This document shows, piece after piece, positions 1 to 9,619 of a stretch of 29,073 bases of DNA. Where the stretch lies: positions 1 to 29,073 of the forward strand of contig JAQYUZ010000075.1 of assembly GCA_033819885.1 (NCBI GenBank), in the 5' to 3' direction. Numbering within the stretch: the first letter of the stretch is position 1; each line of letters starts with the position of its first letter. The translations under genes were made by a program, and so were the position numbers. The stretch comes from Microbotryomycetes sp. JL201 (lineage: Eukaryota > Basidiomycota > Microbotryomycetes). Under the pieces are notes generated by a model that was not told the DNA's origin, searched no databases, and saw only the letters and a list, made by a program, of their open reading frames with translations.

Positions 1-31
1 GAAAGAGATGACTGCTGACCGGGGATACTAG
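1..31 (+). CDS. C-terminal end of a gene entering from the left (partial)
   Basis: Only the last nine sense codons and the stop lie in the window: KEMTADRGY, then TAG at 29-31. The other two frames hit stops within a few codons. The same nine codons, base for base, close the gene entering from the opposite end at 29043-29073, where the stop is TAA. Identity ends exactly at the third base of the stop, as expected for conserved coding DNA. The gene converges on the small membrane-protein gene that ends at 140. I do not recognise the protein from this tail. Confidence 0.6.
   Translation, partial: KEMTADRGY
2..30. repeat. Left arm of a perfect 29-bp inverted repeat at the window ends
   Basis: Bases 2-30 equal the reverse complement of 29044-29072 without a mismatch. 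The bases just outside (1 and 29073) do not pair, and beyond the stop codon similarity falls to scattered matches. The arm lies within the coding end of the flanking gene, so a duplicated gene explains it better than a transposon terminal repeat. Confidence 0.85.
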
Positions 32-52
32 ACACGCGCTGTAGATTTTTAA

Positions 53-88
53 ACAATTGGTTAGGTAACAACAATTGGCTAGGTAACG
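53..88. repeat. Two-copy 18-bp tandem repeat
   Basis: Two adjacent 18-bp units, 53-70 and 71-88, both begin ACAATTGG and differ at two positions. They sit in the roughly 108-bp gap between two converging genes, so probably in overlapping 3' untranslated regions. No function is visible. Confidence 0.7.
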
Positions 89-139
89 AAGACTGCTTTC
101 GTTTCATCATATGCTATGCATGCAAGTTAATTGAAAAGA

Positions 140-716
140 TTACTCGTCGGACGGTTTGCGAGCCTTGAAGTCCCCACCTGGGTTCGGTGGACGTTGCAAA
201 GGTTCGTGATCCAAGCCTGCCGCTTTTTTACCCATCTCTGTTTTCGGGTGAGTTGCTTCTGTCATGCCTTTGACAGCTGGAGTTGCAGCCGGCGGAGACT
301 GATGAATTAAATGGGTCAACACCAAAAAGAAGACGAGAGCTTTTCCAAGTATCACACGTCGGATGACTTACGGTGATGACTGTGCGGTAGCCCGCGTACA
401 AAGTTGCGAGGGCGAGAACAATATACAAAGGCGTGCGAGAATGTCCACGTTGTATGTTGATCGGCTCTTGAGGAGGTGGAGTACTCGACTGCGCTGACGT
501 CGAGAGCGAGCAACGTGACTGTTTGAGCGCGAAACCGAACCGGAAACGGTGAATGGATGAAGAGGTGGTAATTGTTCAAAAGAGTTTGGATCAGTCGTCT
601 AGATGGCGGTGCGTCGAGCCGTTTAGTGCACAAATTGGTTCAATACTCACAGCAGCAGGCAATCGAGTGACGAGCGCGCGAGCAGCGAGCGGCTTGCAGA
701 TCGCAAAGCAGGACAT
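140..716 (-). CDS. Small single-pass membrane protein with mitochondrial-type presequence (copy A)
   Basis: Three exons on the minus strand (651-716, 372-518, 140-298) encode 123 residues; both introns are phase 0. The N-terminus starts MSCFAICKPLAARALVTRLP. It is basic, free of acidic residues and rich in Ala, Leu and Ser, so a mitochondrial presequence is likely. One hydrophobic segment covers about residues 53-66 (LYIVLALATLYAGY). A hydrophilic tail carries the block ATHPKT and then KAAG. The gene is a diverged paralogue of the gene at 28536-28967: both share RG-x-SRTP before the membrane segment, AGY at its end and ATHPKT after it, and both introns fall at matching places. The first intron, at 132 nt, is longer than most here. 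I do not recognise the family. Location in an inner mitochondrial membrane is an inference from the N-terminus. Confidence 0.8.
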
Positions 717-1037
717 TAGACGCTGTCAGCCATCAATAGCCACCCAAGGACAGTCTCTGTTCTGCTTGCTCACAGTGTAGACGGTTGTGCGGGCGAGCGA
801 TCGAGTCAGCATGGCGAATTATCTTGGGTGAAAGAGTGCTGGTGATCGCAAGATCGCTAATATCGTAGCGCTCAGGCCTCTAAATTCGAAATGGCGACGT
901 CATGCGCAGTCGCACCATTCATTGTTGCTATCGAAATTGACAAATACACAGAAGCGACTAATTTACATATAAGAAGGCAGTGCAATTTTATGATACACAA
1001 GGAAGCGGAACAGAGCGTCCGAGAGCACATCAGTGGT
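717..1037. other. Intergenic region between two minus-strand genes
   Basis: These 321 bases hold the upstream region of the small membrane-protein gene and the 3' end of the kinase gene. Short open frames here have no recognisable content. No RNA gene or repeat was seen. Confidence 0.5.
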
Positions 1038-4000
1038 TCAAGCAGCCGACGACTTTTCCTGGTTGCGATTGAACATGGATATAGACGTCAACATTTTGGC
1101 CAGCTTTGTCTTTTGAGGGCCAGAGGCTGCAACGGAAGCGGGGACGCCGGTGGAGCTGGTTTGAACATCTCGTGCGACCACGTCCGCGCTCGCGGCGCTG
1201 TCGGCAGACTTGATTGTCGACAGGGGTTTGGAAGAAGCTCGAACGACAGGCGGGGCAGGCGCCAGAGTCGCGATTGACGATGAAGGAGAGTTGGGCGCGG
1301 TCAAGTCGGCCGTGTCGACAGAGACATCGACGAGCTTGGGCTTGCCACTGTTGGGGCGACTGATTGGTCCTTTCGCCATGAGGGATTCACTAGTTGCTTG
1401 CCTCGAACGGGAACCTGGTCGTTGCGGACTATCAGACCTGCGCCAGTCCCTCGAGCTGCTGGCCGTTCCAGACGCAACCTCGCTCGAGTTGACGCTCGAA
1501 AAGCTCGTCAATGGCGTCGGACCCCTTGACTCTGTCGAGACTGTGCCATTTCGCGTCGAACTCGTCGGCGAAAAATCAGATTCAACGCGTCTACGCTGCT
1601 TGTCGAGCCGTTCGCGTCGGTTAGATGTTGATGACCAATGCTTCGGTGACATTTCTCCAGGTTGTACACGACCCCGCGAACTTTCGTCACCTGCCTCGTA
1701 AGACCAGTTGGATCCCCATGAGCTCGCTCCGAATGATCCTCGGCTGGACAAAGGCGTCTCAACCCTTTTGCGACCTTCAATCTTTGCTGGAGCACTGGCA
1801 GCACCAATTGAAGCGTTGCGCTCAGCGGCACGTTGCTTGAACGCTTCAAGGTCAGGATTGCCCTCGGTCACCAGCGATTTAAAACGACCAAACACGCCAC
1901 CACCAGCCTGCTTTGTCGCAGCAGAGGACTTGCGGTCATGGTTGTCGTCGCGGGTGCGCAAGGCCGACGTAGAGTGCGAGCCCAAAGACAGCGGCGGACG
2001 GGATCCCGAGGACCCTCGATGCGAGCGTGGTGGAGCTTTGCTTAGTTCACGAGCCAAGTTTTGGGATGCCGACGCAAGATCTTCGAGCAATTGATCTTTT
2101 GAGAAACCTTCTTCGACCGTTGACAAGCCAGAAGGCGAGCCAAGTGAGATGGGTGAGGTCGAACGTTCGACCGAATGGTGAGGCCTCGAAGACTTGCCCT
2201 TGCGCGCTCCTCGCTTGCGCCGCTTTGACTTTTGACTGTGCTGATCGCCGTCATCGCCTTCTTTCTCATCGACTTTGTCGCTCGTAGGATGAGCATCGTT
2301 ACCGTTGTCGTTGTCGGTCTGGCTCACGTCTTCCTTGGCGGAGTCGTCATTCACTGCGACCGCTGAGATTGGTTCTGCTGGAGAAGCAGGAGCGTCTTCG
2401 GACAGGGGCGCCGACAGCAAAATCGGTGAGGGCGTCGCTGCTTCTGCTGCTGCTGCCGGTGTTGCACTTGACGGCAACGACTGATCGCTGGGATCAGGGT
2501 CGGACGTGTTCCAAGGGAGCATCGGAGGAGGTTTCATTACGTCATGCTTCTTTTCGCCTGGCCCCGTCAATGGAGCATGCTTGACGGGCGAAACTCGAGG
2601 CGAGAAGGTTGGAGACGGCAAACTTTCATCGTCGGAGAATGCGAACGGTGCGTTTGACGAGGCTACGAATGTTCGCTCGTCTTGTTCGTCGATAGCGCTT
2701 GGAACACGAGGAATGTCACCAAGCATGGTCGGAGACCACGGCTTGGTATAGGCCGCCGAAGTGGTCCCGGTCGAAGCTGCGAATTGCTGAGACAGCAAGC
2801 TGGAGCCGAGCGGACCGCCGCCATTTGCACGTGGAGTCGCAGAGAGCAATTCAAATGGACCACTGATAGGCTTCTCCGCACGAATTTGGCGTTGGCGCTG
2901 TAGGACGTCGTCCGACATCATCAAGTGAAGCCTGCTTGCCCATTTGCCAAACTCGCCCGCGGACACGCGTCTTTTTGGCACACCGTCGACTGTCTCGAGC
3001 ACGTCACAAAAGACATTTTCTGACAAGTACGCGGCGACATCGTCAGGCATGCCATCGAACCTGTCTTGAAGGAACCCGCGTTGGTCTCTGACATAAGCTG
3101 AAAAGTCCGGGTCCTCGAGAGACGGGTCCGCCCACGGGTTGCGATGATAAAGCAAGTTGAGCAGGACAAGGCCGAGTGACCAGACGTCTGCCTGTCTCGG
3201 ATCGTACGAAGGCGCGAGGTTGTTGCGACATTCCTAGCGAGTTTCACGCGAGTCAGCTCGGGTGCCTGGTACATGGGAGACACAGGATCGTAAGGAGCTT
3301 ACATAACTCATATAAGGCTTGGAGCCGCAATCAAAATCTTCGCAACGGTCTTCGTTCGTGCCGAGACCCCAATCCGTAATCTTGACGGTTATACGGCCCG
3401 ATCCACCTTCGCTGTCGTTTTGCTTGTTTTCGACGACGATAAAATTCTCAGGCTTAATGTCCCTGTGCGAAATGCCGACGTCGTGACAGGCTTGAACGGC
3501 CTGACACATTTGACCAAACATTCTCGAAATTAGTCGTAGACGTTTACGCGACAAGAGTGACGTGTTGGCAGAGGCGAGCAACGAAGGTGAGGGAGGCGTT
3601 TCGTCGCCGAGCATCTCAATCGCAGGATTGCTGGCAGTGATCGTTCGAGAGAGCTGCGCTTCCTCGTCGCTCGACAAGCCCGATAATGGGCGCGTCCGAC
3701 TGGCAGGCGAGTTGGCTTGCGAGTCGAAAGCTTCGCTCGATCCTTGCCTGCTTTCAAGCAGCCAGTAGAACAGATCACGACCCGGGCAGTACTCAAGGAC
3801 GAGGAATAACCAATCGTCTGTCTCGTATGCCTGTAGGATCATCCTGTCAAAAGATAGACACAGACAAGGACTACCTTCGCAATGCTTACACCGTATAATT
3901 GGACAATGTATTGATGTTCTGGCAGCGATCGATGGAGTACTGCCTCGCCACGTTGAACCTCGATAAGCTCTGGCGTGAGGTCCTTTTTGCACAAGCATTT

Positions 4001-5514
4001 GAGTGCGAAATGTCGACCATAGGTTGTAGGATGAAAGGTGAATGGATCCGAGCCCCAGCTGTGCATTCGCGGGCGGTGACCGAGACTAGACGGCGAGTCG
4101 AATTGAAAGGCTGTAGCGGCATCGATCGGAGATAGCATGTCTTCAGCTGCAAAGTCTGCATCGTACAGCACTTCTCGCACGAGGTAGACACTACAAAGTC
4201 GGATCAGCTGGACGTCATCGAATATATGTGGTTGCCGGCTTACATAGCGTACGTCCCCTCGCCAAGTCGTCGCTCGACCTCCAGTTCTCTTGGCCCTCCA
4301 ATACCATTTCCAGGTCCGTTGCCTTCCTTCGCGTCTGCAAAACAATCTCGCACCCAGCCGCCGCGCCCCTCTAGCCAGACATCGACGCCTATTCTTTCGC
4401 CTTCGGAAAAGATTTCGACCGTATCAACCCCGCCAAAGCCACCTTCGACGATATTCGAGTCTATCGTTCGCGTTCGACGAGGAACGGGTGATTGAGGGGC
4501 ACTGTCAAGGAATGGCTCTTCGCCAGACTTGTCGAGCGTTGACAATCGAGGCGAGACGAAACTGCGCCACGCAGCCGTCCAAGCGTTGGGTCCGCCGTGA
4601 CCGGATTCGATCTTGCCCTCTGCCCCAGTGTGCGGCAACAAGGCTTCGTCGACTTCGTCCATAAACTCCCAGGCTCCTTCACGTCCGCCAGTCGTATTTT
4701 CACGCACAAGCTCATGCAAGACCGGATGTGGACTGCCGTCGCCCGCGTTGCTGACGCTGACCGAACTTCTCCTGCTCCTTGCTATGCTCGAGCTAGCACG
4801 TGACGCCGTTCGCGAGCCCGAACCAGAACCTCTTTCAGATTCTGAATCGTCATCTGTTTCTCCTTCGCTCGCGTACGCTCCAACGGGACGTCTACGGCCT
4901 TCTCCAGCACGACTGTGACTGCGAGATGCGCTGCGACTGACACCTCGACCGCCGCTCGGGCCTGGATGCCGTACTCGCGCGTGATGTTCGATGCCGTTCA
5001 GAAAGCTTGCCAAGTGACTGAGCGAAGACCGTCGAGACGGATCGCGAGATGCCGCCCGCGTCGAAGAGGCTTGCAATGACAAAGCGGCGATCGACGCATT
5101 CGAAGATACTGGAGAAGTATTGCCGACAGACGAGCGTCGCGAGTGAGTTGATAGCGCGGATGGCGACGTGGAACGTGGCGATACTGAGCGTGGAGGCGAG
5201 CCGAGACCAGATGTATGAGACGTGCTGGGCGAGTTGGATCCTCGGCTCGAGCTTGGTGCGGCGTTCAAGGCATTCATAGGTGCAAAAGACACTCCCAGTC
5301 CGAGCGAGACTGCCGACCGTCTGCTCTGTACGCTACCCGACGCCCGTCTGGTCTGTCCTGCACCTAACCCGTTCGGCTCATGCTCGCGGCTGTGCCTGCG
5401 CGGAGATTTGGTTGGCGCTGGCGGCGATGCTGATGATCCAGACTGCGAGCTGCTGTTGGATCCGTTCGGGAACGAGCCCGGTAGTCGTGATGGCGAAGCT
5501 GTCATGGTGCGCAT
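1038..5514 (-). CDS. Ksp1-like serine/threonine protein kinase
   Basis: Four exons (4244-5514, 3890-4190, 3303-3830, 1038-3233) encode about 1431 residues. Introns are 53, 59 and 69 nt. A Ser-rich N-terminal third leads into a kinase domain from about residue 412: glycine loop LGEGTYAIVY (417-426), catalytic Lys in FALKC (K488), HRDIKPEN (646-653, Asp648), DWG instead of DFG (677-679), then CGSKPYMSYECRNNL where most kinases have APE, and DVWSLGLVLLN. This activation segment is the form I know from basidiomycete Ksp1-type kinases, related to yeast Ksp1, Vhs1, Sks1 and fission yeast Ran1, which act in nutrient and growth signalling. Two insertions stand out: about 55 residues between the glycine loop and Lys488, and a Ser-rich one of about 70 before HRD. 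The C-terminal 640 or so residues are low complexity and probably disordered. A second Met, three codons in, is an equally possible start. Confidence 0.9.
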
Positions 5515-6946
5515 TCTGAATACGAGTATTGTCGATCAGTGTCAGCATGCCGTCGCACTCTGGACATGGACAGCGCATATATTCAGGTGGCAGGGGGCTG
5601 TGTAAAAGAAGTGCACGGACTTACACACTCGCCGACTCGTTCGTGGTGATATCGCAGATGAATTTGTTTTATTTCGTTCAAGTGGCGAGGCCTCGGCCGA
5701 GAATCTCGAAGAACTCGACGTGGCCACGAGTGGTGGCCGAGATGAGATACGTCCAAAAGGCAGGGTCGAGGAATGTGCGAGAGATAGAAGCCAAAGGATA
5801 CCTGTGTGGTCTATTCCAGCGCGAGGCATTTCAATGTCAGCGAATCGCTGCCGAATCCTGAACGCGGTAAAGTGCCATCTTCAAAGGAAGCGGCACCGTA
5901 GGCTGGCTAGGCTGGGCAAGTGTACTCGAGCGGCTGAACCAGGCGAGTTAAGGCGAGCTTGCCGGCCATCCAGTACGTGGTCTCCGCCTCGGCCCCCGCG
6001 CTTCGTGCGACCGATGGCGCCAACACCATGCGTGGGTCCGTTTGCTCCACCCCTTGCCCGCCAAGCAAGGCGTGACTGGGGCCTTGAAGCCTGACAAGCG
6101 TCATCTGGGCACAATCGAGCATTGTGGCGACGCGAGGGCGCGCTATTGAGCCTTGTCGGGCGAGTCAACGGCGGCGCGCGCAGCAGCCAACGCACTGCAA
6201 CGCAACACGCCTGCACGCGCACACCCGAGCGCGCACTTGCTGTCCTTGAGGTGATGGCAAGAAGAACTCCGAGTGCACGCGCACGACTCACTCTGTATGG
6301 GGGCGACGGCGACGGGCAAATTAGCGTGCGTGAGCGCCGAGGCCGACGAAGCTGGTTCCGGCAAGCACTGCGTCAACGCGGCGAGTGCAGCTGTTCATGC
6401 CGCGATCGTTCAGTCCACTCCAAGTCGAAGGCGCCGGCTCGGTTCAGTGCAGCATGTTCGGCTCGGCCGGCCCGTGGAAGCTGGTCGAGCACGAGTTGGC
6501 GAGCGTCGGCGCAGACGGAACCGCGTGGTAAATTTTCACCGAAAAATCAGGGCAGGGATGCAGCCTTCAGTTCAAGACGGATTGATAGTCTTTCTTCGAG
6601 CCGACTCTGCTCTCCTGGTCTACAAAAAGGTCGCTTCGGGCCCCCCCCCCCCCCCACTCGGCAATGCGGCAGTGGCCGCGTACGCCGGCACGTGACTTTC
6701 TGCACTGTCAAAGACCGAAACACTTCAGGACGTCGAAAAGCATCTCGCTTCAAACGTAAAGGTGACAACGCTCGCGACAATCACGTCGCTAGCCTAGGCC
6801 GGGTCGCGCCAAAGTCGTCATCGCGTTGCCCTCGACCCCTTTCGACTGAAATAAATGCGTACACAATATGCTCAAGATTGTCTTTCAACAACGACAACAA
6901 CATTTATACGACGCGACAAGAATCCGGCTCTTGGCAGTCCCCTCTT
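5515..6946. other. 1.4-kb gene-poor interval
   Basis: This holds the upstream region of the kinase gene (reading left) and the 3' flank of the unrecognised gene that ends at 6947. Open frames of up to about 340 codons exist, but their translations are Arg- and Ser-rich without motifs, and the longest runs across the C-terminal exons of the neighbouring gene. Apart from a C homopolymer near 6641-6655 I see no repeat, RNA gene or recognisable exon. Untranslated leader exons could be here. Confidence 0.5.
6641..6655. repeat. Poly-C homopolymer, about 15 bases
   Basis: An uninterrupted run of about 15 C lies in the gene-poor interval. Such runs vary in length and are often miscalled in sequencing, so the exact count may be unreliable. 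Confidence 0.85.
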
Positions 6947-9006
6947 TCATGGAAATTCGCCCGTCTCTGGGTTGCGCGACGCCCAGCGCGTATCCGTCGA
7001 GTAATGCCAAAGCTCAGGACATGCCTGCTCGAGTCGTCGAGGTCTGTCAGTTTCGCCTGCGCCGTTGCCCAAACCTTGGCTGACTTACCTCCATGTCAAT
7101 ATACAAACTCGCCCGCAGCTTGGGTTGATCCTGCTTCGGCTCTGTGGTAGCCATGGCGCCACCATTGGCGGCGTACAGCGTAGTCCATTTCTTGTACAGC
7201 GCAGTGTACTCAGGTCCAAACAAGAAATCCCGGACGCCTGTTGATGTAGGGTATAACTGCTCCGCTGGCGTCCATCGTTCAAGTCGTTCTCTCACAACGT
7301 GCCACGAATCCGAATCCGGATTGTACTCTTCAGTCTTACGACGAAGATGCCCAAGAGAGATAGCCCACGCGACAAAGGCCAGTCCATGTTGCTTGATGCT
7401 CGATTCGACTTGTCGCGTCACAAATTCGACGTAGGCTTCCATAGCCGGATCCACATGGCGCCATCCGCGGCTCGAGTCTGGTCAATATGACACTTGTCAG
7501 CACGCAGGTCGACAGACTCTGCCGGAACTTACAGGCAACGGCCAGATGGAAATAAAACGGAAAGTTGAGCAAACCATCAGTGACGCTCGACTCGACACTC
7601 ATCCGCTCCATCGTTTCACCAATCACCTTTGAGCGAGCAACGAGGCATCAAATTCAGCGGTGATAGCAGTCAGAATAGATCGCGTGTACGCACCCGTGCC
7701 AGACCAAGCCCGGGGAACCGCTGACCGGGCAGTAGCGGTCGCGCATCTTTTGATCGTGGGTCATGGGACTGCGCCAGGATGGTCAGACCAAGCTTCTCAG
7801 CTCAGATACATACGCTTCTATTTTTCTCACCTGCATCCATACAATCTCTGTCACCTCCCATTTGCATGAACCACCTTTGGCCGATCTCGAATACTTTGCC
7901 ACGTTGAGTTCCAGAAACTGTGCCACTTCGGCCGCACCTTCCACTGGTATATAAGGAGCCCTCAATTCTCCTGTCATTTCTCTCAGGCCGTCCCAACCGC
8001 CCGCTTTTGTCAAGCGCTTCATAAGTTGGTAGGCGACCATGCTCTCTGCTGTCCAAGCAGACCTCCTCTTCATGTACAAGTCGACCAAAAAACGTTCAGT
8101 CGACCTCAGGTGACTCATCGTCGAGTCGAACAAAGAGCTGTCTACAAGTGACATACGATGTTGCAAGTCGTCCGATGTGTCGAATATTAGAGAGGGATTG
8201 GCGTAGCCGAGTCTGGCAAGCGCTGAAATGATGCCAGAGCGCGTGAGAATGTCAACCATGTCTTCGGACGAGTAATAGTCCAGGAACAACCTCGAACCCT
8301 TGTCGGTAGGCATTTGTGAAGCGTGATCAGTGTCGGTTGCGCCGGGGGTATGCGGAGCATATGATCCGAACGAGTCGTCAAGAACGCCACTGAGATCAAG
8401 GTCAAATTTCGACGTGTCTTCCTCAGTATGCGCGTCCCGGCTTGCTGACTCTGACGGGGACGATGACGATTTACGCCACCAATGGGGCGTGAGGCTCAGG
8501 AGTGCCCGCTCGACGTCGACGAGACTGAACGCGCCTAGACGATGACGGTTCCTCGGTGGCAGAGGCTTGTCCGAATCAGTTGAGGTGTTCTCGTTCTTTC
8601 TGTCGTCGGTAGTAGCGGCTGCTGAGGACGAGCTAAACGGTTGAGCGGCCATGTGCACCGGAGTTGGCGACGTCGATGTACCAGCAACATTTGTGAACGC
8701 TGTAATTGGTTCGACCGGCCGCCTTGTGCTCGAGTGAGACGACGAGGACGACAACAGCTTGCGCCTGGCATATCTGCGCAGGCGTGGCTCAAACTTGCTT
8801 GACCGAGCAACGAAATCGAGCAGCATGGACGGGGCATTCTCATCGTGAATTGCGGCATCAATACGTTCTTGATGTTGCTGGCTGTCGAGAGGGCTCGTCG
8901 GTGACGAAAGCGATGGTAGCTCGCTCGTCTTGGCCCTCGGTGACAAGGGAATGACAAGGCGCGACGGCGAATTTGTCAGCGCTGCGAGAGCCGGAGGTGC
9001 GTCCAT
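6947..9006 (-). CDS. Unrecognised protein, five exons
   Basis: The exons (7831-9006, 7694-7768, 7533-7626, 7089-7477, 6947-7024) encode about 603 residues. I do not recognise the protein. The first 200 or so residues are Ser/Pro-rich. The rest is folded-looking with many aromatic and charged blocks, such as ERFLVDLYMKRRSAWTAESM, GAAEVAQFLELNVAKYS and WAISLGHLRRKTEEY. There is no clear membrane segment or signal peptide. The short last exon (ending RNPETGEFP) joins in frame with good splice sites. The first intron is ambiguous: a 62-nt form (7769-7830) with a CTGAC branch-like motif is preferred over a 38-nt form with acceptor at 7793. The start at 9006 is chosen because the protein upstream of it, open to 9303, looks like translated leader. 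It lies head to head with the GH5 gene, 613 bases away. Conservation is my guess from the composition. Confidence 0.75.
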
Positions 9007-9619
9007 AGCTGTCCTGAACAGCGTTTGAGGGCGTCGCGTTTGTCTGGACGCACTTGCAGCGGCCGGGCGTGCAAGCAGCCGGCAAGTTCCTGCCAGTGTG
9101 TGAGGACACACGACACCAAAGGCTTGGCCTCGATATCTTCTCCTTTCTTCAGTGCGCTGGGCCGATCTACTTTCGCTGGGGGCGCGTGGTCGGTGAGCAG
9201 TGTTGGCTGCGAACCAGCACGCCGAGACACCGACATGCACGGACAAATGCCCCGTGGACTGTAATGAGCAATCATACCATTCATGACAACATCCTTTTAC
9301 CACTGATATCCGATATCACTGTTGCAGAGGAATCGGACGGCGCGTCGCGACGCGCCTGGCAAGCGATATGTCTAGCACATTATATGTTTGTTCCAAACTT
9401 TTCGCAGAGTCCACTTTTCTATGAGCAGATGGCTCATCTTGACACTAACTGACCGGCACGTGACCTGTGGCCAGGCCCTGTGGATTTTTCGTCCGGCCTG
9501 GGCGCTGACTTGTCCCGTGTCGTCTCGCCCGTCAATTCCCAACTTTTGTCGCTCGTTCAAGTGCTTTCGGAGCACCGAGGTGTGCAGCACGTGCTTCAAT
9601 CTCTACGTCGGGCCATCGA
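9007..9619. promoter_or_regulatory. Divergent intergenic region (shared promoter interval)
   Basis: These 613 bases separate the starts of the unrecognised gene (minus) and the GH5 gene (plus), so both promoters should lie here. The minus-strand frame stays open to 9303, but its translation looks non-coding. I could not pick a convincing TATA box or repeated operator. Confidence 0.45.

Noticed and set aside
6122-7150. Plus-strand open frame of about 340 codons
   Set aside because: The translation is Arg/Ser-rich with no motif, and it runs antisense through the well-supported last exons of the unrecognised minus-strand gene.
7793-7830. 38-nt first intron for the unrecognised gene
   Set aside because: A 62-nt alternative ending at 7769 has the same donor and phase, a CTGAC branch-like motif and a length typical for this window.
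9007-9303. N-terminal extension of the unrecognised gene to an upstream ATG
   Set aside because: The frame is open, but the translation is Arg/Ala-rich without domain character, and MDAPPAL at 9006 begins the sequence that looks protein-like. It remains possible.
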